Positions 24,916-32,440 of a stretch of DNA of 64,000 nt are shown here, piece after piece (position 1 is the stretch's first letter; every line of letters begins with the position of its first letter). The DNA is from CAZFZT01 sp964523675. GTDB lineage: Bacteria > Planctomycetota > Phycisphaerae > Phycisphaerales > SM1A02. The notes under the pieces are model-generated. The model saw only the letters and a list, made by a program, of their open reading frames with translations. It was not told the DNA's origin and did not search any database. Location: positions 1-64,000 of the forward strand of contig CAZFZT010000005.1 of NCBI GenBank assembly GCA_964523675.1. Reading direction: 5' to 3'. The position numbers and the translations under genes are program-made.

Positions 24916-25697
24916 TTCGGGATCCCTCCATCCACTTCGATCGCCAGCGCTTCGAGCCGTTCTGCCTGACGTTTCGGGGTGCCGATCAGCTCGCGCACGA
25001 AGTCATCAGCCGGCTTGGTGAGCAGTTCGTTAGGCGATCCGATCTGCGCGATGCTGCCGCCGGACATCACTGCAATGCGGTCAGCCAGAAGCAGGGCCTC
25101 GGTCATGTCGTGGGTGACCATGATGGAGGTGAGCCCCAGCGCTTCGTGGATGCTTCGATATTCATCCTGAAGCGCATCGCGCGTCAGCGGATCAAGCGCC
25201 CCGAAGGGCTCATCCATCAACATGACGGCGGGCTTCGCTGCAAGAGCACGCGCGACTCCAATGCGCTGTCGCTGCCCACCGGAGAGTTGAGCAGGCATTC
25301 GATCGCGATACTCCTCACGCGGGAGCTTGACAAGATCAAGCAGTTCATCAACACGTGCATCGATCGTTACCTGAGACCATCCGAGCAGACGGGGCACGAT
25401 CGCGATGTTCTCAGCGATGGTCATGTGCGGGAACAGGCCGACGCCCTGAAAGACGTAGCCGATCGAACGCCGCAGCGCAATTGGATCGCGCTGCATCACA
25501 TCTTGACCACCCACCTCGATCGTGCCGGAGGTTGGCTCGATCAGGCGGTTGATCATTTTGAGCGTTGTTGTCTTTCCGCATCCGGATTCGCCGAGCAGAA
25601 CAAGCAACTCACCCTGCGCCACCTCAAGATCAAGATCGCGCACGGCGAGATCGCTGCCGTTCTCATAGGATTTGCAGACGCTCCGTAGGGAGATCAC
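24912..25697 (-). CDS. Osmoprotectant ABC transporter ATP-binding protein (OpuBA/OpuCA-like)
   Basis: 261 residues. Walker A GESGCGKTT at 36-44, signature LSGGQRQR at 138-145, Walker B AVMLMDEPFGALDP at about 157-170 and switch VTHDMTEA. No CBS domains follow, unlike OpuAA/OpuCA of Bacillus, so no built-in ionic-strength sensor of that type is visible. GTG 25697 is the start. It is the first gene of a two-gene operon with the fused permease/binding protein. Confidence 0.92.
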   Translation of the reverse strand: MISLRSVCKSYENGSDLAVRDLDLEVAQGELLVLLGESGCGKTTTLKMINRLIEPTSGTIEVGGQDVMQRDPIALRRSIGYVFQGVGLFPHMTIAENIAIVPRLLGWSQVTIDARVDELLDLVKLPREEYRDRMPAQLSGGQRQRIGVARALAAKPAVMLMDEPFGALDPLTRDALQDEYRSIHEALGLTSIMVTHDMTEALLLADRIAVMSGGSIAQIGSPNELLTKPADDFVRELIGTPKRQAERLEALAIEVDGGIPK

Positions 25698-25705
25698 AAC
25701 ATGGG

Positions 25706-25711
25706 AGGGTA
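25706..25711 (-). promoter_or_regulatory. -10-like TACCCT of the osmoprotectant operon
   Basis: TACCCT is followed by 8 nt (CCCATGTT) and GTG 25697. Confidence 0.35.
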
Positions 25712-25807
25712 TGCGGCCGAGTCGGGCTCGTCAGGAATTGATAAGAATGCAGCCGGCTGCCCTCTGAGCGACCACTGTGAGCGCGTCACACACGAAGCTT
25801 TCGTCGA

Positions 25808-26602
25808 CTATGCCGCCTTCGCGGTGCCTGCCACGCCATCGCGCGTCACCACAAAGAGGTGTTCGGTGATCGGGTAGGGGAGCCGTCGATAGTCTTCTTC
25901 AACGCGCTTATGCAGCCGCTGCACGAACTCTTCCGGGTCGCAGGTCAAGGCGAGGAACATGTCGCGCGCGGGTGTTGCGACGTAGAAATCGCCATGAAGT
26001 TCCGGCGCGAGACGTTCGTGCAGCGATTCGAGCAGAATGCGCGCTGCGTCATAACCGTCTTGCGCAGAGACAATAGCCGCCCGGCCGCCCTCGGTTGAAT
26101 CAATCAGCTGCACAGTCAGGTTCGGCGTGTATCGAGCGAGGTTCTCACGCGCGATCTGCTCCAGGTCCTCCGGTTGAAGGCCCCAACGCACCACCTGCTC
26201 CGTCGTGATGCTCACGGTCGAGTGCGGCATGTCGATGACGAACACAATCACCGTTCCATTGACGAACGGGACATGCGCTACCTGTTCGCGATCAAGATGT
26301 TCGAAAATCGCCTCCGGCTGGATGCGCGGCATGATGCGCGGCTTCGCCACCGAGAGCGGCAGCGGCATCGAGCCCACCGCATCGGATTCCATCAACCGAT
26401 CAAGGTAATGCTCCACGATATCCACGCCGCGATCCGGATCGCACTGCACCATGCGGTACAGGTTCTCAAGACCCAGGTGTTTCCCGTTGAGGATCAGGTC
26501 CATCGGCCCGGCTAGGTGGACTTCCTTATCCGGGAAATGCCGGTGGAGAATCTTCGCCACCTGTTCACCGAACGCTTCGGGTTCTTTGGGCATTCTCGAC
26601 AT
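25808..26602 (-). CDS. DUF1444 family protein (YtpQ-like)
   Basis: 264 residues from ATG 26602 (MSRMPKEPEAFGEQVAKIL). The sequence follows the YtpQ pattern: a domain of about 60 residues with LILNGKHLGLENLYRMV, then RIMPRIQPEAIFEHL and a long C-terminal half (VIVFVIDMPHSTVSIT...FLALTCDPEEFVQRLH). The function of the family is not known. The open frame extends upstream to 26974, but that part has biased composition and no homology that I recognise. It is divergent from kdsA. Confidence 0.75.
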   Translation of the reverse strand: MSRMPKEPEAFGEQVAKILHRHFPDKEVHLAGPMDLILNGKHLGLENLYRMVQCDPDRGVDIVEHYLDRLMESDAVGSMPLPLSVAKPRIMPRIQPEAIFEHLDREQVAHVPFVNGTVIVFVIDMPHSTVSITTEQVVRWGLQPEDLEQIARENLARYTPNLTVQLIDSTEGGRAAIVSAQDGYDAARILLESLHERLAPELHGDFYVATPARDMFLALTCDPEEFVQRLHKRVEEDYRRLPYPITEHLFVVTRDGVAGTAKAA

Positions 26603-26967
26603 GGGTCCACGCAGATTTAAGGAGTTTGTTTGGAGGGCGTCAAGTCTCAATGAACCATTGGGCGTTCGTTGATTTGAGCAACGTGCATGTGCAACGCCAT
26701 CAATACATCCGAACAAAGGCCCTTTGGAGGTTGCGGAAGTCGCGAGAATTCTATCGGCTCGCATGGGCGGGCTTGTTCGGCCCTTTTTCCGTATTGGCCG
26801 CAGGCACCCGTTCTCGAGCCCCCGCCGGCCGGTTTGGGAACTTCGACCAGTGCAGCACTGGCGAGGTTGTGGCAGGGCGGGGGGCTGGGGGCCGGGGGCG
26901 CGGCGCACTGGCCTGCGGGCCGGCATCGGAGCAGCCGGTTCCTCGCCGGCGCGATATCGTTGCCGAC
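26603..26967 (+). other. 365-bp divergent intergenic region, nothing recognised
   Basis: Contains a strongly G-rich stretch at about 26875-26905 (GGCGGGGGGCTGGGGGCC type) on the plus strand and the TATCGT box of kdsA at its end. I find no coding sequence, RNA gene or clear repeat. Confidence 0.4.
26955..26960 (+). promoter_or_regulatory. -10-like TATCGT of kdsA
   Basis: TATCGT ends 7 nt (TGCCGAC) before ATG 26968. Confidence 0.45.
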
Positions 26968-27810
26968 ATGACATCCACCTGCACGATTGGTCAGATCACC
27001 GTGGGCCGGAACCACCCGCTTGTTTTGATCGGCGGCCCATGCGTCCTTGAGGAACAGGCGACCAACGACCTGATCGCCGGCTCACTGCGCGACGCCTGCG
27101 CAGAGTTGGGTCTTCCCTTCATTTTCAAAGCGAGCTTTGACAAGGCCAACCGCTCCAGCATCCATTCCGCCAGAGGGCCGGGCGTTCAGCGCGGCCTTGA
27201 TGAACTGGCCCGTATCAAGAGCCGCTTCAGCGTGCCGGTGACCACCGATGTTCACGAACCGTCACAGGCGCAGTTCGCCGCCGAAGTCGTTGATCTTCTC
27301 CAAGTGCCCGCGTTTCTTGTGCGGCAAACTGACCTCCTTGCGGCATGTGCCGCCACCGGGCGCCCGGTGAACGCCAAAAAGGGCCAGTTCACGGCTCCCT
27401 CCGAGATGAAGCATGTCATCAGGAAGCTCCAGGAGGGGGGGTGCTCCGAGATGATGCTCACCGAGCGCGGCACGTTCTTTGGCTACCACCGACTGGTCAA
27501 CGACTTCATCGGAGTCGGCGACCTCATGGAACTCGGGCCGCCGGTGTGCTTTGACGTTACCCATTCGGCACAGTTGCCCGGAGGCGGTGATGGCGTCACC
27601 AGCGGCCGGCCGGAGCGGTGCCCATTGCTTGCGCGTGCAGCGGTCGCGGCAGGCGTGGACGCTATCTTCATGGAGTGCCACCCAGACCCGCCGAAGGCGC
27701 TTTCTGATGCAAGTACGGTGCAGCCACTCGAAAAGGTTCCCGATCTGCTTGCTCAACTCGTGGCGATCCGCAGCGCGCTTCCTCCTGAGGAGACGGCCCG
27801 AACGGTTTAG
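26968..27810 (+). CDS. kdsA: 3-deoxy-8-phosphooctulonate synthase
   Basis: Condenses PEP with arabinose 5-phosphate to form Kdo-8-phosphate for lipopolysaccharide. 280 residues, typical length. Motifs include GGPCVLEE, FKASFDKANRSSIHSARGPG, TDVHEP, the PAFLVRQTDLL and NAKKGQF segments, and MECHPDPPKALSDA. The Cys in GGPCV at about residue 24 and the CxxHP-type C-terminus suit the metal-dependent class. An extended frame from 26626 runs through G-rich spacer and is rejected. It implies an outer membrane containing Kdo. Confidence 0.95.
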   Translation: MTSTCTIGQITVGRNHPLVLIGGPCVLEEQATNDLIAGSLRDACAELGLPFIFKASFDKANRSSIHSARGPGVQRGLDELARIKSRFSVPVTTDVHEPSQAQFAAEVVDLLQVPAFLVRQTDLLAACAATGRPVNAKKGQFTAPSEMKHVIRKLQEGGCSEMMLTERGTFFGYHRLVNDFIGVGDLMELGPPVCFDVTHSAQLPGGGDGVTSGRPERCPLLARAAVAAGVDAIFMECHPDPPKALSDASTVQPLEKVPDLLAQLVAIRSALPPEETARTV

Positions 27811-27874
27811 CGTTCGAGCGTCCAGGGGTTCAACGCGGCGAAGGTTCAATGGTTGGGAGGGGTGTCGCTAAACC

Positions 27875-27914
27875 TTACCCCTTTGCCCCTTCGCCCCTTT
27901 GCTCTGTTTCTCTG
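27875..27914 (+). repeat. Octamer array (TTGCCCCT type)
   Basis: Five consecutive 8-bp units: TTACCCCT, TTGCCCCT, TCGCCCCT, TTGCTCTG, TTTCTCTG. It lies between kdsA and mcsA. A partial inverted match (GGGAGGGGTG) occurs just upstream at 27855-27864. Confidence 0.5.
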
Positions 27915-27978
27915 TTAATGCTTCGTAGCGAAACGGCTCCGTTATGGATACGATTGATCGCTTCAACCTACTGCGAAG

Positions 27979-28518
27979 ATGAATTGCGACTTCTGCAATA
28001 AGCCCGCTGTCGTTCATGAGGTGACCGTCAAGAACGGCGTCAAGAAAGAGGTGCACCTCTGTGAGGAACATGCTGTTGAATCCGGCATCGCCATGCCCGG
28101 CGCGCAGCCGATCAATCAACTGCTGACGCAGTTCGTCGTCTCATGCCCTTCTGGCCCCGGGAGGTCGCAGTCCGGCCGCAAGACATGCCCTGAGTGTGGC
28201 ATGACGTACGCACGGTTCCGCAAGACCGGCATTCTCGGCTGCGCGGCTTGTTACGACGCCTTCGCCGACCAACTCGCGCCCCTCATTGAACGTGCGCAGG
28301 ATGCCGGTACCCATCACACGGGCAAATGCCCAAGGCGCTCCGGGAAGTCTGTGGATCTGCAACTTCAGCGCCAGCGGCTGATTCGGCAACTTGATGAGGC
28401 CATTGAGGCGGAGCAGTACGAACGCGCCGCCAAACTCCGCGACATGCTCAACGAACTTCAGCCGGATGACTACGAAGCGGACCACGTCAGGAGTCAACAA
28501 GAGAAACCGCGCAAGTGA
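27979..28518 (+). CDS. mcsA: McsA-type adaptor of the protein arginine kinase
   Basis: 179 residues. An N-terminal treble-clef-like zinc site (CDFCNKP...VHLCEEHA), a second zinc site (KTCPECGMTYARFRKTG...CAACYDAF), and a C-terminal UVR motif (LIRQLDEAIEAEQYERAAKL). This is the order of Bacillus McsA, which activates McsB and recruits ClpC. It is immediately upstream of mcsB with a 24-nt gap. The clpC and ctsR genes that complete the Firmicute operon are not present here. Confidence 0.88.
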   Translation: MNCDFCNKPAVVHEVTVKNGVKKEVHLCEEHAVESGIAMPGAQPINQLLTQFVVSCPSGPGRSQSGRKTCPECGMTYARFRKTGILGCAACYDAFADQLAPLIERAQDAGTHHTGKCPRRSGKSVDLQLQRQRLIRQLDEAIEAEQYERAAKLRDMLNELQPDDYEADHVRSQQEKPRK

Positions 28519-28542
28519 GGTGGGGCGCGGCCTTGATCGATC

Positions 28543-29592
28543 ATGGAACTGAGCAAACAAACATCGTGGCATGGCGGGTCGGGGCCGCAAAGCGATGTTG
28601 TATTGAGTTGCCGCGTGCGTCTGGCCCGGAACATTGCCGGTTATCCGTTTGTGAACCGTGCGAGCGACGCTCAGGCAGCGGAGATTCTTCGCCTCGCGCG
28701 AAGCGTGTTACTCGATCCGAAGGCCGATATCGCAGAAGGCATGATCTGGGTTGATCTCAACGATTCGACCTGCCGTGATCGCCGTCTGCTCATGGAACGG
28801 CACCTCATCTCGAAGAATCTCGCAGAAGCAAGCCATCGGCGTGCGGTGGCGATCTCCGGCGATGAGTCGCTCTCGATCATGGTTAATGAAGAAGATCACC
28901 TGCGCATGCAGACGATCACGCCCGCGCTCGCTCTGGCCGAAGCGTATGAGCGCATCAATGCGGTTGATGATGCGGTGGAGCGCAGCATCAGTTATGCCTT
29001 CAGCCCGCGCTGGGGATATCTCACGGCGTGCCCGACGAATGTCGGCACCGGCATCCGCTTCTCAGTGATGCTGCACCTGCCCGCGCTCAAGATTACAGGA
29101 GAGATTGAACGGGTTCGCCGCGCTGCCAAGGATCTGCATCTCGCCGTGCGCGGCTACTACGGTGAGGGCACTGATTCCGCAGGCGACTTCTACCAGATCA
29201 GCAACCAGGTCACGCTTGGCCGGAGCGAGCAGGACTTGCTTGATGAGTTCCATGAACGAATCCTGCCGCAGATCATCGAGTATGAGCATCAGGCCCGGCG
29301 CGTGCTCGCTGAGCGCAGTTCGACATTGCTTGATGACCGCATCTTCCGCGCGGTGGCAACCCTCCGCAGCGCGCGTTTGCTCGGCGTTGAGGAAGCCATG
29401 AAACTGCTCAGCCGCGCCCGGCTGGGCATCTTCCTCGATCGCATCAAGGACGTGAACCTGGCGGACATCAATCAGTTGTTCCTGCATGTGCAACCCGCGC
29501 ACCTGCAACTTCAGTCGGGCGGAGAACTCAGCGCTGACCAGATGCGCGAAGCCCGCGCCACGCTCGTTCGTCAGACACTTGGCGCCGGCTGA
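28543..29592 (+). CDS. mcsB: Protein arginine kinase
   Basis: 349 residues of the phosphagen-kinase fold. It shows SCRVRLARN, the catalytic NEEDHLRMQ (general base Glu) and TACPTNVGTG (active-site Cys). McsB phosphorylates arginines, marking proteins for ClpCP degradation in Gram-positive bacteria. The C-terminal phospho-arginine sensing motif of Bacillus McsB (RDxxRA) appears changed to MREARA near residues 333-338, which may alter allosteric control. Linkage to mcsA supports an intact marking system. Confidence 0.93.
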   Translation: MELSKQTSWHGGSGPQSDVVLSCRVRLARNIAGYPFVNRASDAQAAEILRLARSVLLDPKADIAEGMIWVDLNDSTCRDRRLLMERHLISKNLAEASHRRAVAISGDESLSIMVNEEDHLRMQTITPALALAEAYERINAVDDAVERSISYAFSPRWGYLTACPTNVGTGIRFSVMLHLPALKITGEIERVRRAAKDLHLAVRGYYGEGTDSAGDFYQISNQVTLGRSEQDLLDEFHERILPQIIEYEHQARRVLAERSSTLLDDRIFRAVATLRSARLLGVEEAMKLLSRARLGIFLDRIKDVNLADINQLFLHVQPAHLQLQSGGELSADQMREARATLVRQTLGAG

Positions 29593-29622
29593 TTGGGGCG
29601 ACCCTTTCGCCGCTCCCGCTGG

Positions 29623-29628
29623 TACCAT
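29623..29628 (+). promoter_or_regulatory. -10-like TACCAT of the methyltransferase gene
   Basis: TACCAT ends 7 nt (GCCATCC) before ATG 29636. ATG 29627 overlaps the box. Confidence 0.35.
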
Positions 29629-29635
29629 GCCATCC

Positions 29636-30232
29636 ATGGCTGATCCAACGCTTGAAGCACGGCGGAACCGCGAGCGCGAGAAGTATCTCAAACTCTCCGG
29701 CAGGCGACTGCTGCTCCTCGGCGGAATGCGCTACGGGGCCAGCAACCATGGCAAGGCGGCGTTGAAGACCGTGCTTGCATGGAAGCCCATGTTCGTCGTT
29801 GATTTTGGATGCGGAAACAACGCCTTCATCAGGTCGCTGCGGGAAGAGGGCATTGAAGGCGTGGGCATCGACTTTGCGAACGCTGAAGCGGACCTGATTG
29901 CACCCATGCACGACGTGCCGCTCGATGCGGGCGCAGCCGACCTGGTGACCTGCTTCGATGCGCTCGAGCACCTGCTGCCGGACGATGTTGATCACGTCCT
30001 CCGGGAGATGCAGCGTGTGGCGATGCCGCCTGATGCTGATGCTGTGGATGCTGCGAACCGCCGCTTCATCTTCTCGATCTCGACTCGCAAGAGCACGATC
30101 CGCGTGGGTGGAGAGAATCTGCACCCGACCGTCAAGCCGCGCGGGTGGTGGATCGAGCGCATCTCACGATTGGCTGAAGTGACGGAAGTGAGTCGCCGTT
30201 ACATTCAAGGCCACTGGCGGCCGCTCCAGTAG
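29636..30232 (+). CDS. Class I SAM-dependent methyltransferase-like protein
   Basis: 198 residues from ATG 29636 (ATG 29627 adds three). The Rossmann core is visible: VVDFGCGNNAFIRSLREEG (motif I), GIDFA (motif II), LVTCFDALEHLLPDDV (motif IV region) and a following strand IFSISTRKSTI. A histidine-proline segment (NLHPTVKPRGWW) near the C-terminus is typical of methyltransferases acting on small substrates, but the substrate is unknown. It begins 43 nt after mcsB in the same direction. Confidence 0.7.
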   Translation: MADPTLEARRNREREKYLKLSGRRLLLLGGMRYGASNHGKAALKTVLAWKPMFVVDFGCGNNAFIRSLREEGIEGVGIDFANAEADLIAPMHDVPLDAGAADLVTCFDALEHLLPDDVDHVLREMQRVAMPPDADAVDAANRRFIFSISTRKSTIRVGGENLHPTVKPRGWWIERISRLAEVTEVSRRYIQGHWRPLQ

Positions 30233-30316
30233 CCGCGCGGCGTAAGCCCGCGGTCCGTGTGCGAGGGCTGGCCCTCCTGTCCTGCGAGCGGTGTAGTAAA
30301 GACACGCAACTTCCGG

Positions 30317-30322
30317 TACCTT
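30317..30322 (+). promoter_or_regulatory. -10-like TACCTT of the AI-2E family gene
   Basis: TACCTT ends 7 nt before ATG 30330. Confidence 0.35.
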
Positions 30323-30329
30323 CTTCACC

Positions 30330-31712
30330 ATGGCGCAGACGCATCCTCCTCGCCCGCCCCATGATGAGCGCTCCACGATTGCCTCGCTGCACATCTGGCA
30401 GTTCCAGGCGGTGCGCGATGTGCTGTTCATCCTTGCGGTGATCGCGCTCGTCTGGCTCGGCTACGCCATGCGGGCCGTCACCGTGCCGCTGCTCATCGCG
30501 CTGCTGCTTGCCTACTTGATCGAGCCCGTTGTATCACGTCTCTCGGCTCATCCTCGATTGAGCCGGCCCATCGTCGTGGGCGGCTTGATGGCGACCGGCG
30601 GCATTATCCTCGCGCTCATTCTCACGATCGTTACCATTGCCGTCGTCAATCAAGGCACGCGGCTCATCGCTGACATTCGCTCCGGCCGCTTCGAGCAGCG
30701 GGCGGAGCGCATCATTGAGTTCATCCCGGCGGAGCATCGCGAAAGCATCGAAGCGCTGTATCGCGACCTCTTTAGCAAGGATGAACTCGCGCCACAGCCG
30801 GAAGTCGATGATGAAGCCGGCGCTCAAGGTGAAGCCGATGCCGGCTCACAGCCACCCCTCACCAGCGATAGCCAAAGCGCAGAGCCGACAGCCGACAGCC
30901 GACAGCCGAGAGCCGCTCTTGATGACGACGAGCGAATCCGCCAACTCATTCGGGAGGAAATCGCAGTCGCTGCGAACGGTGATTCAAGTCTCGCGCCCGT
31001 GCGTGGTTGGTGGCAGATCATTGCCGGAGGCGCGGGGCAGATTCTGAACATTCTCGGCGGCGCGATTGCCTTTGGCTTTCTGCTCTTTCTGATTCCGTTC
31101 TACCTGTTCTTCTTCAGCGTCGCCTATCCAGCCATCGCGGAGTTCGGGCGCGGGTTGATTCCTGAGGCGAGTCGGCCTCGCGCGTTCGAGCTGCTCTCAA
31201 AGATGGATCGCGTCATCGCCGGCTTTGTGCGCGGCCGCATCATTGTCTCGCTGCTCATGGGCGTCGGCTTTGCGATCGGGTGGTGGATCATCGGCGTGCC
31301 GTATGCGATTCTGCTTGGGTTTATCATCGGCCTGTTCTGCGCGGTGCCGTTCCTCGGCATTATCGGCGTGCCGCTGGCGGTCGGATTGCTGTTCGCGCAG
31401 CAGATCGAGTTGCCTGCGGACGAGCGCATGGCGTGGTGGGCGATCATCCTCTGGCCGACGCTGGTGTTCGTCATCGTGCAGACAATCGAGAGTTACGCGC
31501 TCACGCCGATGATTGCAGGCAAGGCGACGAACCTTGATCCGGTCACCATCATCGTGGCGGTGCTTGCAGGCGGTTCGATCATGGGTGTGTACGGCATGTT
31601 GCTCGCCATTCCCATCGCTGCGTGCTTGAAGATTCTGATCACCGACGTGCTACTGCCGCGTGTGCGCGCCTGGACGCGCGGCGAGGCGAAAGATCCGCTG
31701 CCGATTGAATAG
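30330..31712 (+). CDS. AI-2E/PerM family membrane protein
   Basis: 460 residues with about eight membrane segments. N-terminal part LFILAVIALVWLGYAMRAVTVPLLIALLLAYLIEP in pieces typical of PerM, C-terminal part with FLLFLIPFYLFFF, VGFAIGWWIIGVPYA, GLFCAVPFLGIIGVPLAV and the family ending LDPVTIIVAVLAGGSIMGVYGMLLAIP. Proteins of this family export AI-2, Na+ or other solutes; the substrate here is unknown. The large soluble loop (about 120-220) contains a heptamer-repeat tract that encodes SAEPTADSRQPRA. Confidence 0.85.
   Translation: MAQTHPPRPPHDERSTIASLHIWQFQAVRDVLFILAVIALVWLGYAMRAVTVPLLIALLLAYLIEPVVSRLSAHPRLSRPIVVGGLMATGGIILALILTIVTIAVVNQGTRLIADIRSGRFEQRAERIIEFIPAEHRESIEALYRDLFSKDELAPQPEVDDEAGAQGEADAGSQPPLTSDSQSAEPTADSRQPRAALDDDERIRQLIREEIAVAANGDSSLAPVRGWWQIIAGGAGQILNILGGAIAFGFLLFLIPFYLFFFSVAYPAIAEFGRGLIPEASRPRAFELLSKMDRVIAGFVRGRIIVSLLMGVGFAIGWWIIGVPYAILLGFIIGLFCAVPFLGIIGVPLAVGLLFAQQIELPADERMAWWAIILWPTLVFVIVQTIESYALTPMIAGKATNLDPVTIIVAVLAGGSIMGVYGMLLAIPIAACLKILITDVLLPRVRAWTRGEAKDPLPIE
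30883..30917 (+). repeat. In-frame heptamer array (AGCCGAC) within the AI-2E family gene
   Basis: Five 7-bp units AGCCGAC, AGCCGAC, AGCCGAC, AGCCGAG, AGCCGCT. They code for part of a disordered Ser/Pro/Ala-rich loop (residues 185-196). Same unit family as 38525-38594 and 50553-50587. Confidence 0.7.
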
Positions 31713-31742
31713 GATGGCTGCCGCAGATCGGGTCAAGTCCTG

Positions 31743-32276
31743 ATGCGAGCCGGGTGGACAAGTTACGCGAATTCCCTTCTCATGCACGTGATGCGAAAGA
31801 GGATCATCAGACGCCGCGTGACAGCGCTCGGGTTGGCATTGACCGGCGCGATCGGTGTTCTTCTCGGCCTGGGCACCTTCACGTTCCATTACGGCGAAGG
31901 CACGTCCTACCTCAGCGATGATCCGACGGCGTGCGTGAACTGCCACATCATGCGGCCGCAGTACGACTCGTGGATGCAGGCGAGCCACGGCCACGTCGCC
32001 ACGTGCAATGACTGCCACATGCCGAAGGACTTCCCGCATAATCTGATCGTGAAGATCGACAACGGCTGGAATCACTCGTATCGCTTCACGTTCGACAACT
32101 TTCACGAGCCGATCCAGATCAAGCCGCGCAACTCGCGCGTGCTGGAGAACAACTGCATTCGATGTCATGGCGATCTGGTGCATGAACTTGTCGTTCATCA
32201 CGAGCCGATTCATCGCGATGACCAGATTTCCTGCGTCAGATGTCATGCAGGCGTCGGCCACGGCATGCCGCGCTGA
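31743..32276 (+). CDS. nrfH: Cytochrome c nitrite reductase small subunit
   Basis: Membrane-bound tetrahaem cytochrome that passes quinol electrons to NrfA. 177 residues with one N-terminal membrane helix (GLALTGAIGVLLGLGTF) and exactly four CxxCH sites: CVNCH, CNDCH, CIRCH, CVRCH. The first is followed by CHIMRPQYDSW, the Met-ligated haem 1 seen in NrfH. ATG 31782 is an alternative start. The next gene, after a 164-bp gap with inverted repeats, is nrfA. Confidence 0.92.
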   Translation: MRAGWTSYANSLLMHVMRKRIIRRRVTALGLALTGAIGVLLGLGTFTFHYGEGTSYLSDDPTACVNCHIMRPQYDSWMQASHGHVATCNDCHMPKDFPHNLIVKIDNGWNHSYRFTFDNFHEPIQIKPRNSRVLENNCIRCHGDLVHELVVHHEPIHRDDQISCVRCHAGVGHGMPR

Positions 32277-32296
32277 TTCCACTTCATAGCGAGTTT

Positions 32297-32410
32297 ACCA
32301 CGGAAGCCACAGAGGGCCACGGAGAAGAGCCCGACGAATTCATGGAGTAGAGCCGACCAGTTGAACGATCTCCGAGTTTCTCCGTGGCTCTCCGTGGCCC
32401 TCCGTGTTTC
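32297..32410 (+). repeat. Inverted CCACGGAG/CTCCGTGG element, copy 1
   Basis: Left part ACCACGGAAGCCACAGAGG plus CCACGGAGAAG (32297-32330); right part CTCCGTGGCTCTCCGTGGCC and TCCGTGTTTC (32371-32410). The arms are reverse complements and each is itself a tandem of about 9-10 bp units. It lies between nrfH and nrfA. A shorter relative is at 52401-52463. Confidence 0.7.
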
Positions 32411-32440
32411 ACCTTCTCGATTGACCATCAACCGATCATC

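Noticed and set aside
26626..26967. N-terminal extension of kdsA from an upstream ATG
   Set aside because: The extension crosses G-rich spacer, has no similarity to KdsA, and would give a protein about 114 residues too long.
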